This document shows positions 52,731-62,199 of a stretch of DNA of 64,000 bases, in pieces (positions within the stretch are counted from its first letter, which is position 1; each line of letters opens with the position of its first letter). A program made the translations under genes and the position numbers. The DNA comes from Ohtaekwangia sp035628875 (lineage in GTDB: Bacteria > Bacteroidota > Bacteroidia > Cytophagales > Cyclobacteriaceae). The notes under the pieces are model-generated. The model saw nothing but the letters and a program-made list of their open reading frames with translations, was not told where the DNA came from and did no database searches. The stretch spans positions 1-64,000 of the forward strand of contig DASPIZ010000016.1 in NCBI GenBank assembly GCA_035628875.1, given 5' to 3'.

Positions 52731-53624
52731 TCAAAAAGTAAGCGCGTCAAAATGAACACCTTTTCTTGAAAAGGATAGTGCGGGTGATGGGATCTTCACC
52801 ATATTAATAAGAAACAAAAGCGTTTTTACTGCTTTTGAATTGGTATGGATAGCGGTTATGTCTAAGTCTAACGATAAATAATACTGTCTGTATGGCGTAT
52901 TAAATCCGGCATCTATGTTTTGATGATCGCGCGCATAGACCATGCCTTGGGCGCCATATCCAACAGCAAGATTCAGCCACTTGGGAAAAGGAGTGAATTT
53001 ATCAATATCAACGGAAAGCCAGTATGTTTGGCCATTGTAGTCTTTCATCAGTTCTTCAGCCAGGTCGTGACCCAATACTTCGGGTCTCAACCTGGCATAG
53101 TTCGTTCGATGAAAAGAAAACTTAGGATGAATGCGAACCTCTGACCAAAGACGGGACTGCAAAAAATAAAAAGCTGCCCCGCCGGTGTTTGCCAGCAGAT
53201 CTCCAACGGAGGCGCCATACGCTTTCGAATGACCGTCCAGGATTTCTATTGGAAGTAAAACGCCAAACCCGGTAAGCGCACCAATTAAATCGGATTTCTG
53301 CTGAGGTACATTAAAAGATCTTAAGAGACCAGACGTACCATGACTGATATGAAAAGCGGAAAAAAAGTGACCAGCCTTATCTACCTGTTTCCATTCGGGA
53401 TTATCATTAAAGAAATGAAAAGACGTTTGTCCATTGTTTTCATACCATAATTTGTTCAGGCCGGCCATTGCGCCACCATAGGCAGCAACAGCGCCGACTG
53501 TAAAAATGCGAAGTCGTCTTTTGTTTAGATCATTGCTTCGGGATGAATCAGGTGATTGTCCATGCAATGCAAATGGAAAAATCAGCATAGTGAAGAAGAC
53601 TTTATTCCACCACATCTTCTTCAT
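52731..53624 (-). CDS. DUF2279 (YfiM-like) exported protein
   Basis: The 297-residue protein has a signal peptide (MLIFPFALHGQ) and a DUF2279 core (about residues 65-175): KQVDKAGHFFSAFHISHGT and EILDGHSKAYGASVGDLLAN, with conserved His/Asp/Glu residues typical of YfiM-like lipoproteins or VanZ-type helices. Two hydrophobic segments sit inside. It overlaps the 3' end of the TamB-like gene by 23 bp in the same direction, so the two are probably co-expressed, and an envelope role is likely. Confidence 0.8.
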   Translation of the reverse strand: MKKMWWNKVFFTMLIFPFALHGQSPDSSRSNDLNKRRLRIFTVGAVAAYGGAMAGLNKLWYENNGQTSFHFFNDNPEWKQVDKAGHFFSAFHISHGTSGLLRSFNVPQQKSDLIGALTGFGVLLPIEILDGHSKAYGASVGDLLANTGGAAFYFLQSRLWSEVRIHPKFSFHRTNYARLRPEVLGHDLAEELMKDYNGQTYWLSVDIDKFTPFPKWLNLAVGYGAQGMVYARDHQNIDAGFNTPYRQYYLSLDLDITAIHTNSKAVKTLLFLINMVKIPSPALSFSRKGVHFDALTF

Positions 53625-56600
53625 TTATAGCTTCTTCATTAAATATCGTTTCATTTTCTTCACCTTCTTTCTTTTTGCGCTTGCGGTTTGATGTCCATAA
53701 ATCGCGCAGCTCATTAAAACTCTGTGTATGGATGATACTGGCACCTGTAGTGAAAGCGTTTTGGTTGTTCACTGTACTAAGCACCGGATTAACGTTGCTT
53801 CTGCTATACATTTTTATCCGCAACTTCCCATCTGCCGTTAACATATAATCAACGGTCCAGTCACCGGCAAGACTTGAAGGGTTAGGTTGGTTTGTTGTTG
53901 TTGCGGCGTTGTTTGAATTATTAAACGTACCATCGCCAGTTACGCGGAGGCGGCCGTTTAAAAACGTGTAAGAGAATCGAAGTTGAAATGTGTTGAACGC
54001 CTCTTCATCCATGATACCCAGGTCTACATCGATCTCCAGGTTTTGATCCACCTGGCTCATCCAATAGCTTAGCTGATTCGACAATAATTCACTCACGCTG
54101 TTCACCACAGATCCACTAGCATTGAGTGATTCTGGTGGCGAAAATTTACGAAGTACGATAAGACTGAAAACCTGTCGCGCGAGTTCCTGCTCATCGAGTT
54201 TGTTTTTGAAGGCGGCAAACTCAATATCGAGGTTTACATTTCTTCCCGACTCGGCAAGCTGAATATTCTTTGGCAGATCGTTCGCTACGATATCGAGGGT
54301 GATCTTCGGGGTTAGCATAAATTCTTCCAGTTTAAGAAGAACCTGCACCGGGTATTTGCGGCGTAGCTGCGGGGTGTTGCTTACATTCGGATCCTGAATA
54401 AGTGGCGCCAGAGATGCCAGTTGATTGTATGACGCATTGATATCAAGAATACCCTGATAAGGATCGCCATACCAACTGATTTTACTCCCCTTTTCGATCT
54501 CGAATTCTTTGTTGATAATATCGTACAAAGTGAAATTGTACCACCCTTCTGTAAATTCGAAAGGACCGAACATGGTGAAATCTCCTTTGGTGTCCATCTC
54601 CAGTTTCAGGTCTCCGTTTCCGCGTCCACGAATAATATCACCGGATTTTAAATCAAAAATGATTTCACAATAAGCATCCGGTGTTACGTCGAGGTTGAGA
54701 TTCAGGGATATTCCAGTAAGGGATACTTTGTTGCTGTTGATTTGCTGTTCAATGGTTTTTGTAAACGTTGTGTCGTTGAAGTTTACAAAGGAAATAAATT
54801 CCTTTTTTTCCACGGAAGATGTACCGTTGATGGGAATGTAAATCCGTGTATTCTTCTCCGTACGCGCCATAGAAGAAATCCGCAGGTTTGAAAGCGGTCC
54901 CGAAAACCGTAGCGACCCCGTTGCGTATGCTTGCCCATAGAACAGGCTATTGTCTTTCATGGAGGTATTAAGCACCTGGAAATTATCGATATCACCACGA
55001 AGATCGATCGTCATGCCTGCAAAATCGTCGTGGGTTATGGCACCATTTAAATGTGCTTTGTTTCTAAAGGCATCAGTAAGATCAATATCCTTGAAGTAAA
55101 TAGAGGTAGGGGTAAGGCCAATTTTGCCTTTGAAGCGATAGATTGTTCTAAGGTAATTGACCATAAGCTGACCTTCGTCAACCGTTCCTTCACCATGGAT
55201 ATCAGGAGCGTTTAGTGTTCCGGTTATTTTGAAATCTCCGGAAACTGTTCCTGCGATGTGACTGAATATTTCTGTAAGAAAAGGTTCGGCAATTTTAAGC
55301 TGGGCATCCTGCAGCCTTGCTGTGATATTTAACGGGCTTTGTTTATTACCAGGTGTGTAATCTCCTTGCACATTAACCATGCGCACCTGGTTTCGATCAA
55401 TGCCTAAATTAATGAGGAATTTATGTTGTAGTGTATCCCAATGGTTATTGCCTTGTAAATCTCCAATCAAAAAGTCGTTGATGGAAAACCCCCGGATGGC
55501 AACACTATTTTCAATGTTAGGTTGGTTAAAATAATTACTCAGGCTGATCTCCGCATTCATAATACCAGCGATTTTCTTATCCGTAAGTACATTAAACGTC
55601 GAAAGGTCAAATTCATTTACTTCCATGGTTAGCCGTTGCGCAGGATCGTGTGAGAGGCTTCCATTCAGTTCGATTGATTGCTGGCCCGTAAACAATGCGA
55701 GGCGATTGAAAATCCATTGCCTATCTCTAATGGTCACGTAGTTGTTACCGGCGAACCGCCAATCGCGTTCCAGCAGCTTAAGGTCAGAAGAATCCATCGC
55801 GATCACTGTGCTGTCTTTCAGGAAATCGAGTCCGCCTTTTAAACGGACATAGTTTGTTTCGCCTTCCTGATCTGCATCCAGACTAAAATTAATGTGGTTC
55901 TTGTTCCAGATGCCTTCTACCAGGAGATTTTTTGTTTTTAATTTTGGTGTCAGCAATTGTTGCGCTGACGTAACTGTAGCCATGGCAAGAACTGCAGTAC
56001 TGTCTGCAATCTTAGAAGCAGTAATCTCGGCTTGCGTGTTAACGAATGTCTTTCCATTGTAGACCAAGGAATCGAATTCGGTAAATAAGTTAAAGATGGT
56101 CGTGTATCCGCTGGAGAAACGACCCTCCAGCCGGGTGTTTTCGGAAAGGCGGAGATCAACGTTAATCAGGTCCACCAGTGGTTTGATGTCCTTCAACAAG
56201 ATATCAACATACGCTTCGTACTTGCCGGGCTTATGATTTTTAGACCGATAATAATTCTTGATTTCCCGCTGATCATTCTCGACGATCAATTGCATTTCAG
56301 TTGCCAACACCTTCAGGTCTTTTCCCAGGTTGGTGAATGCGTAATCGCCACGAACTTCGGCATCAAATAAATTGGACTGAAAATGAACTGACCTGAAATT
56401 TTCGCTTTGTTCTGCATCAATTGAAATTTCATTGAGTGCCAGTGATTGTTCCTTATAACGGACAAAGACATCATTAAAACTTGCAACGCCCTCGAGTGAA
56501 TCAAGGGACAATCCTTTCACGTCTGCAGAAAATGATGAGTGAAGAAAAACTTCTTCCTTTGTGAGGTTGATCTTATGTAGTACGGCTGTATCAAGATTGG

Positions 56601-58182
56601 CTTGCACCCGGATTTGATTTTTTCCGTCGCGTAAGTCAATCGAGCCACGCGCAGTTAATTGCAAATTCGGATCATTCACCGATACAAAGCCTTCGAAGAG
56701 TCCGGCTGCAAAACGCGCATCTGTTTTAATGTTTACGTAGTTGTATTTGTTTATGCCAATGGAATTGATTTTGCCGTTGAGTTTAAAATCGGCCGTTTTT
56801 TGAGTGAGTCCCGTACCGGTAATTGTTCCGTCCAGGCTTACCCGCTGAAACCGGGCAGTATCTTTCAGGTATTGCCCAAGCTGAAACCCATTGAGCGCAA
56901 GTTTTCCGCTATACACCGATCGATTAAAATCTTCTTCATTTACTTTAAAGTTGATGTCGGAGCGAATCAAACCCAGGCGACTCATAAAGCTTCCATTGGC
57001 TACAAAGTCAGTTGGGTATCCTAAAAACTGTCCGTCGAGATGAAGCTTTCCCATCGGCCGAAGCCGCTCAAGAATCCCATCGTTTAGCAGGAAGGCGATG
57101 TCTTCAGGATCAAGCTGCGAATTTTTTATATTGAGGATAATGAAGGTCTCTGGCACTTCCGGAAGTCCATCCATGTCGAGCGTACCCATGAGTGCGGTGT
57201 TGCCGATACGGATATCCATATCTGTGATTTTGAATTTATTGACCTTACCATCGAACACACCATTGATGTGAATCGGTTTACCCACCCGCTCAACGCCGGG
57301 AGCAAAAAGCGCCAGATCGTTGGGATCAATAACCGTGTTTTTCAGATTGGCATGCAGCTTCACTTTAGAGATAAACTGATTCAGATCGCGTTGTCGTTCA
57401 TATTGAAAAACAAGCGTGTCCTGGATAATACTCTTTCCCGCTGTTAAATCAAGTCCATAGAACTCCATGGCTTTCTGCGATACCCTAAAGAAGGTAGAAA
57501 GTTGCCGGACTGAAAATTTCGTTTCAAGATCCTGAGCAATAAGCGTCTTTACCTGGAATTGTGTGGTATCGCCAATAATGACAAAACTCTGGAGCTGTCC
57601 TTCATCAACGGCGAGCGAAAATTGGTTGTAATTGAATCCGTTTTTAACGGAATCCTGGTCCTGGTTAACAAAAGTAAATTGACTTTTGTTTACGAATGCT
57701 TCGCCGATGTTAATTCTTGGCCGGCGCCCGGTAGCTGATCCAGAGGAAAAATTTTCATTGATTCTCGAAATAAGCACATTCATATTCAGATCGCGGGACG
57801 TATCTGAATCATATATTTTTGTCATGAACACATGCGCGCTGTCGAGATATATGCCATCAATGTTGACGTCCTGCTTTTCAATGAGGTGTTCAAGCTTAAA
57901 ATTGATCAGGATTTCTTTTGCACGGATCATTTTATTTCCGGCAGGGTCGTAAACGGTTACATCACCAAGTTCAAGGCGATCGAACCATAACATCTTAAAG
58001 CTCCCGATGGAAGAATTAAATCCCGTTACTTCGGAAAACCCTTTCAGGTATTGTGCAATCACCCATTTTTGCACAGGCGGCATCTGCAACACGAGTAATG
58101 CTGAAATAAAAAGAAAAAGTATCGACGTAATGGTATAGGCAAATACCTTCTTGATCCTATTTTTGATAACTTGCAAGTTCAT
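53602..58182 (-). CDS. tamB: TamB-like translocation and assembly protein
   Basis: Very large protein of 1526 residues with an N-terminal membrane anchor (about residues 13-33), a long region of repeated beta strands (AsmA/TamB-type groove) and a C-terminal DUF490 domain at roughly 1050-1500 (e.g. LDVTPDAYCEIIFDLKSGD, GFTEGWYNFTLYDIINKEF-like segments), ending NEEAINEEDVVE. TamB proteins span the periplasm and move phospholipids or assist barrel assembly. Starts 10 bp from the tsaD start on the opposite strand. A POTRA/barrel partner of TamA type is not adjacent; the one at 8.3 kb could serve. Confidence 0.92.
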   Translation of the reverse strand: MNLQVIKNRIKKVFAYTITSILFLFISALLVLQMPPVQKWVIAQYLKGFSEVTGFNSSIGSFKMLWFDRLELGDVTVYDPAGNKMIRAKEILINFKLEHLIEKQDVNIDGIYLDSAHVFMTKIYDSDTSRDLNMNVLISRINENFSSGSATGRRPRINIGEAFVNKSQFTFVNQDQDSVKNGFNYNQFSLAVDEGQLQSFVIIGDTTQFQVKTLIAQDLETKFSVRQLSTFFRVSQKAMEFYGLDLTAGKSIIQDTLVFQYERQRDLNQFISKVKLHANLKNTVIDPNDLALFAPGVERVGKPIHINGVFDGKVNKFKITDMDIRIGNTALMGTLDMDGLPEVPETFIILNIKNSQLDPEDIAFLLNDGILERLRPMGKLHLDGQFLGYPTDFVANGSFMSRLGLIRSDINFKVNEEDFNRSVYSGKLALNGFQLGQYLKDTARFQRVSLDGTITGTGLTQKTADFKLNGKINSIGINKYNYVNIKTDARFAAGLFEGFVSVNDPNLQLTARGSIDLRDGKNQIRVQANLDTAVLHKINLTKEEVFLHSSFSADVKGLSLDSLEGVASFNDVFVRYKEQSLALNEISIDAEQSENFRSVHFQSNLFDAEVRGDYAFTNLGKDLKVLATEMQLIVENDQREIKNYYRSKNHKPGKYEAYVDILLKDIKPLVDLINVDLRLSENTRLEGRFSSGYTTIFNLFTEFDSLVYNGKTFVNTQAEITASKIADSTAVLAMATVTSAQQLLTPKLKTKNLLVEGIWNKNHINFSLDADQEGETNYVRLKGGLDFLKDSTVIAMDSSDLKLLERDWRFAGNNYVTIRDRQWIFNRLALFTGQQSIELNGSLSHDPAQRLTMEVNEFDLSTFNVLTDKKIAGIMNAEISLSNYFNQPNIENSVAIRGFSINDFLIGDLQGNNHWDTLQHKFLINLGIDRNQVRMVNVQGDYTPGNKQSPLNITARLQDAQLKIAEPFLTEIFSHIAGTVSGDFKITGTLNAPDIHGEGTVDEGQLMVNYLRTIYRFKGKIGLTPTSIYFKDIDLTDAFRNKAHLNGAITHDDFAGMTIDLRGDIDNFQVLNTSMKDNSLFYGQAYATGSLRFSGPLSNLRISSMARTEKNTRIYIPINGTSSVEKKEFISFVNFNDTTFTKTIEQQINSNKVSLTGISLNLNLDVTPDAYCEIIFDLKSGDIIRGRGNGDLKLEMDTKGDFTMFGPFEFTEGWYNFTLYDIINKEFEIEKGSKISWYGDPYQGILDINASYNQLASLAPLIQDPNVSNTPQLRRKYPVQVLLKLEEFMLTPKITLDIVANDLPKNIQLAESGRNVNLDIEFAAFKNKLDEQELARQVFSLIVLRKFSPPESLNASGSVVNSVSELLSNQLSYWMSQVDQNLEIDVDLGIMDEEAFNTFQLRFSYTFLNGRLRVTGDGTFNNSNNAATTTNQPNPSSLAGDWTVDYMLTADGKLRIKMYSRSNVNPVLSTVNNQNAFTTGASIIHTQSFNELRDLWTSNRKRKKKEGEENETIFNEEAINEEDVVE

Positions 58183-58192
58183 TTGTCAACCC

Positions 58193-59197
58193 ATGCATCC
58201 CGTTTTACTTGCCATTGAATCTTCCTGTGATGAGACATCAGCCTCCGTGGTTAGAAACGGCAAGGTACTTAATAATATTATTGCTTCACAGGCAGTTCAC
58301 CAAAAATACGGTGGCGTGGTGCCTGAACTCGCCTCACGGGCGCATCAGCAGAATATTGTAATGGTCGTGCACGAGGCGATGGATAAAGCAAGGATCAAAC
58401 CAACTGATCTCCACGCCATAGCATTTACCCGGGGACCGGGACTCATGGGATCGCTTCTCGTAGGAGTGTCGTTTGCGAAGGGCATGGCGATGGGATTAAA
58501 TATTCCCATGATTGAAGTAAATCACATGCAGGCCCATGTATTGGCACATTTTATTGACGATCCGAAACCATCATTTCCATTTCTCTGTCTTACAGTGAGC
58601 GGCGGCCACACCCAAATTGTGTTGGTAAGAGATTACCTCGATATGGAAGTAATCGGGCAAACGCGCGATGACGCCGTGGGTGAAGCCTTTGATAAGGCTG
58701 CAAAAATGATGGGACTACCTTATCCCGGAGGTCCGTTGATCGATAAGTATGCTAAAACCGGTAATCCCCATGCTTTTAAATTTCCGGTTACGGTAATGCC
58801 AGGGTTGGATTTTTCCTTCAGCGGAATAAAAACAGCATTTTTATACTTTTTAAGAGATTCCAAACAAAAGAATCCTTCCTTTGTCGACGAGAATATTTCC
58901 GATATATGTGCAAGCATTCAGCACAACCTTGTAAAAATGTTGCTGGATCGTGTAGCGGAAGCCAGCGAGCAAACGGGGATCAAACAAATTGCCATCGCAG
59001 GTGGCGTATCGGCTAATACGGGATTACAAACCAGTTTGAAGGCGCTCGGAGAAAAAAAAGGATGGGATATTTTTGTTCCAGCCTTCGAATATTGCACGGA
59101 CAACGCAGGTATGATCGCCATGGCAGCGCATTATAAATTTTTAAAACAGCAGTTTTCTACGTTGGATGTAACCCCGCTCGCGCGAATGCCGATTTAA
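58193..59197 (+). CDS. tsaD: tRNA N6-adenosine threonylcarbamoyltransferase
   Basis: Makes the t6A37 modification on ANN-decoding tRNAs together with TsaB/TsaE. The 334-residue protein has VLLAIESSCDETSASVV at the start, the metal-binding HMQAHVLAHF near residue 110, TVSGGHTQIVLV near 135, KAAKMMGLPYPGGP, and DNAGMIAMAAHYK at the end. I start at the ATG at 58193 (MHPVLL); a longer upstream reading adds 14 unrelated residues. Divergent from tamB. Confidence 0.96.
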   Translation: MHPVLLAIESSCDETSASVVRNGKVLNNIIASQAVHQKYGGVVPELASRAHQQNIVMVVHEAMDKARIKPTDLHAIAFTRGPGLMGSLLVGVSFAKGMAMGLNIPMIEVNHMQAHVLAHFIDDPKPSFPFLCLTVSGGHTQIVLVRDYLDMEVIGQTRDDAVGEAFDKAAKMMGLPYPGGPLIDKYAKTGNPHAFKFPVTVMPGLDFSFSGIKTAFLYFLRDSKQKNPSFVDENISDICASIQHNLVKMLLDRVAEASEQTGIKQIAIAGGVSANTGLQTSLKALGEKKGWDIFVPAFEYCTDNAGMIAMAAHYKFLKQQFSTLDVTPLARMPI

Positions 59198-59380
59198 TAC
59201 ATGTCTGAAGAGCATGAACCTTAAAACTGACGAAAATGTCGTTGCGTGATGAGCGATAAATTTTATCGACTGGTTCAATTACATCGGACGGAATGGGTTA
59301 ATTTGTTTTTAAAAAGCCGGAACAGAAGTTTTGAAAATGATATGACGAAATTTTAATATCCGGTTATCTACTAAAGAAAA

Positions 59381-59839
59381 ATGAAACAACGATTTTCAAA
59401 CGATATTAATATCCGGAACAGACAGGCAGGATTTCAATACGAATTACTGGACAAGTACATCGCGGGGATTGTACTTACAGGTACAGAGATCAAATCCATC
59501 CGCGAAGGAAAAGTGAACCTGCAGGATGGTTATTGCTACCTGAACAATGGGGAAGTTTTTGTGAAAGGCATCAACATCACACCATACGCACAGGGTACGC
59601 ATTATAACCATGAAGCTACACGCGAACGCAAGTTGCTGATGAAAAGGTCTGAGATCCGGAAGCTGGAGGGTAAAGTCGAGGAAAAAGGTCTTACACTTGT
59701 GCCTATTCGATTATTTATCAACGATCGTGGTCTCGCCAAGCTGGAAATTGCCCTGGGTAAGGGTAAAAAACTGTATGACAAACGGGAAACCATCAAAGAT
59801 CGCGATGCCAAACGGGAGCTAAACCGCATTCGTGTCTGA
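59381..59839 (+). CDS. smpB: SsrA-binding protein
   Basis: Binds tmRNA and brings it to stalled ribosomes. The 152-residue protein has the OB-fold core (IAGIVLTGTEIKSIREGKVN, CYLNNGEVFVKGINITPY, NHEATRERKLLM) and the basic C-terminal tail (KLYDKRETIKDRDAKRE) that enters the ribosome channel. Length normal. The tmRNA gene is not in the window. Confidence 0.97.
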   Translation: MKQRFSNDINIRNRQAGFQYELLDKYIAGIVLTGTEIKSIREGKVNLQDGYCYLNNGEVFVKGINITPYAQGTHYNHEATRERKLLMKRSEIRKLEGKVEEKGLTLVPIRLFINDRGLAKLEIALGKGKKLYDKRETIKDRDAKRELNRIRV

Positions 59840-59970
59840 AGATTTTCCATGTTGTTACTAATAATTAGAACTGAACATACAATTTGTTTCATCTTGTATA
59901 TGCGTCGGATGAGACGTTCTGATTCGTTGACCGTACTTTAATTTAAATGAACCTAACCGAATAAAATTTC

Positions 59971-60771
59971 ATGATGAATACGAGGTATGGAGTTTGCCGA
60001 CTAAGCGTTGTTCCTGTAAGAGGTGAAAATTCCGACAGAGCAGAGCAGGTAACTCAATTGTTATTTGGCGATCACTATGAGATTCTCGAGGTGTCGCCAG
60101 ATCAAAAATGGCTTCGTATCAAGATCTATGCTGACCAATACGAAGGATGGATCAATCACCTGCAGCACCACGAAGTTACGCCGGAGTATTATGAACACAT
60201 CAACCGGACTGAATTCAAGATCACAACGGATCTGACGTCAACGATGTTATACAATAAAATCCCACTCGCCATTCTCATGGGGAGTATGATTCCGATTTCC
60301 AGTTCAGAGTTATTTAAGATGGAAGAACAATTTGCTTTCAACGGTGAGGCAAAAAATGCCGGACAAAAGCGTGAAGCGGAATTTCTTAAAACAACAGCTG
60401 CTAAGTATTTACATGCACCCTATCAATGGGGCGGAAAAAGTCCATTTGGCGTTGACTGTTCAGGATTTACGCAGATGGTTTTTCGCATCAGTGGCTATTC
60501 TCTGAATCGGGATGCATGGCAACAGGCCAGGCAAGGGAAATTCATTGCGACTTTCGCTGAAATGAAGCCGGCGGACCTTGTATTCTTTCAGAATGATGCC
60601 GGAAAAATAGTGCATGTCGGAATTTTTTTAGGTGGAGACAGGATCATCCATGCTTCAGGCCGTGTGCGAGTTGACCAGTTATCTGATGCTGGCATTTGTA
60701 ATTCGGAAAGTAAAATAACAACACACCGGTATTCCCATATCCGAAGAATACTTCCCGATCAGGCTGGGTAA
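59971..60771 (+). CDS. NlpC/P60 peptidase with SH3 domains
   Basis: The 266-residue protein has N-terminal SH3-like repeats (RLSVVPVRGENSDRAEQV, EILEVSPDQKWLRIKI) and a C-terminal NlpC/P60 domain (residues ~140-262) with the catalytic Cys in GVDCSGFTQMVFR, the His in IVHVGIFLGGDRIIH and a following polar residue. It resembles bacterial gamma-D-glutamyl-L-diamino acid endopeptidases such as YkfC. No signal peptide, which suggests cytoplasmic recycling of muropeptides; this is inferred. Confidence 0.88.
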   Translation: MMNTRYGVCRLSVVPVRGENSDRAEQVTQLLFGDHYEILEVSPDQKWLRIKIYADQYEGWINHLQHHEVTPEYYEHINRTEFKITTDLTSTMLYNKIPLAILMGSMIPISSSELFKMEEQFAFNGEAKNAGQKREAEFLKTTAAKYLHAPYQWGGKSPFGVDCSGFTQMVFRISGYSLNRDAWQQARQGKFIATFAEMKPADLVFFQNDAGKIVHVGIFLGGDRIIHASGRVRVDQLSDAGICNSESKITTHRYSHIRRILPDQAG

Positions 60772-60845
60772 TTTTTTCGATAGCCATGCGTTTTTGCAGA
60801 CCTTTCTGTTTTGGTTGTTCCAAACTTTGGAATTATATTACCATC

Positions 60846-61346
60846 ATGAACAGCAGGGTTTTAGTGTTAAACCAGGATAACAGTCCACTTATGGTCTGTT
60901 CCGTGGAGCGCGCGTTCATCCTCGTGTTTCTGAATAAAAGTGAAATGGTACGTTCTGCCAATGGCCATAAGCTTCATTCCGTAACCCGGGCGTTTCCGAT
61001 GCCGTCTGTGATTCGTTTAAACCGATATGTTAACGCCCCCTACAAGGGCGTTAATCTTACCCGCCAAAATATTTTTAAACGTGATAACCACGAATGCCAG
61101 TATTGTGGCACACGCAAAGACCTAACCATCGATCATGTTATTCCCCGTGCAAAAGGCGGAAAGGATTCATGGATAAATTTAGTAACGGCCTGTAAAAAGT
61201 GTAATACAAAAAAGGGTGACTACACACCCGAAGAAGCGCAGATGCCCCTCTCTAAAAAACCATTGAAGCCTTCGTATGCAATTTTTCTTAAGGATCATTT
61301 TAATGGGCAAGGTGAGTGGGATTCATTTTTGAATGGGGCATCATAA
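60846..61346 (+). CDS. HNH endonuclease-family protein
   Basis: The 166-residue protein has an HNH nuclease core: CQYCGTRKDLTIDHVIPRAK with the catalytic DH, and NLVTACKKCNTKKGD with the second zinc-binding CxxC. The N-terminal part (VLVLNQDNSPLMVCSVERAF) is typical of stand-alone HNH proteins that are common in bacteria, including Bacteroidota, with unknown in vivo role. I start at the ATG at 60846, twenty codons inside a longer frame. Confidence 0.9.
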   Translation: MNSRVLVLNQDNSPLMVCSVERAFILVFLNKSEMVRSANGHKLHSVTRAFPMPSVIRLNRYVNAPYKGVNLTRQNIFKRDNHECQYCGTRKDLTIDHVIPRAKGGKDSWINLVTACKKCNTKKGDYTPEEAQMPLSKKPLKPSYAIFLKDHFNGQGEWDSFLNGAS

Positions 61347-61356
61347 ACATCTTTAT

Positions 61357-61364
61357 TATATTTG
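61357..61364 (+). promoter_or_regulatory. TAnnTTTG -7 box directly before the SDR gene
   Basis: TATATTTG is four bases (GGGG) before the ATG at 61369. As with lgt and TatD, the start site would fall at or next to the ATG. Confidence 0.5.
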
Positions 61365-61368
61365 GGGG

Positions 61369-62145
61369 ATGTTCAATCTTCAGCAAAAGACCGCGGTCGT
61401 AACCGGTGGAGGCAGCGGAATAGGTAAGGCTATTGCCGAACGTTTCGCACGTCAGGGTGCCGATGTATTCATTCTTGATTTGGATCCTTCCGCAGCACAA
61501 CTATCAGTAGATCATATTCTCGAGCATGGTGGAAAGGCGCACGCCTATAGCTGTAATGTGTCCAATACAGAAAACGTAAATGAAGTATTTAAAAGCATCG
61601 TGCATGAGTTTCATAAAATTGATATTCTGGTAAACAGTGCAGGTATTGCACATATTGGAACAATTGAAAATACAACCGAAGGTGATTTAGACAGGATTTA
61701 TGCGGTGAATGTAAAAGGTGTATTCAATACCATGAAAGCGGCTATCGGCTATATGAAGGAGCAGCAAAAGGGCGTAATTCTTAATTTGGCCTCAATTGCA
61801 GCAACTGTGGGGATCGCTGACCGATTTGCCTACTCGATGAGTAAAGGTGCCGTTCTCACCATGACACTTTCTGTAGCAAAAGATTTTCTTCCCTATAATA
61901 TCCGCTGCAATTGTATTTCACCAGCCCGGATTCATACTGCTTTTGTGGATGGTTTTCTGAAAGCGAATTATAAAGGTCACGAAGAAGAAATGTTTGAAAA
62001 ATTATCGCGGACACAACCGATTGGAAGAATGGGTACACCGGACGAGGTAGCTAACCTGGCGTTGTATTTATGTTCGGATGAGGCGTCTTTCGTAACCGGG
62101 TCGGATTACCTGATCGATGGCGGATATGTTCGACTAAATGGCTGA
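61369..62145 (+). CDS. Short-chain dehydrogenase/reductase
   Basis: Classical SDR of 258 residues: cofactor motif TGGGSGIGKAIAERFA with a following D (FILDLD), suggesting NAD; NSAG near residue 85; catalytic Ser in LNLASIAATVG and YxxxK in YSMSKGAVLTM near 155. The next gene is an FAH-family hydrolase 54 bp downstream, the same pair as in the non-phosphorylated L-fucose/L-rhamnose route (2-keto-3-deoxy-L-fuconate dehydrogenase), so that role is possible but not shown. The start is the ATG at 61369 near the -7 box. Confidence 0.9.
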   Translation: MFNLQQKTAVVTGGGSGIGKAIAERFARQGADVFILDLDPSAAQLSVDHILEHGGKAHAYSCNVSNTENVNEVFKSIVHEFHKIDILVNSAGIAHIGTIENTTEGDLDRIYAVNVKGVFNTMKAAIGYMKEQQKGVILNLASIAATVGIADRFAYSMSKGAVLTMTLSVAKDFLPYNIRCNCISPARIHTAFVDGFLKANYKGHEEEMFEKLSRTQPIGRMGTPDEVANLALYLCSDEASFVTGSDYLIDGGYVRLNG

Positions 62146-62199
62146 AGCAACCATTAAGCCCATCATTGTAATGATCACTTATTTAATTTATTTTATAAC

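Noticed and set aside
52621..52755. 44-codon plus-strand frame beginning MRLFNLNGSYEI
   Set aside because: It overlaps the end of the DUF2279 gene on the other strand and shows no known motif; likely chance.
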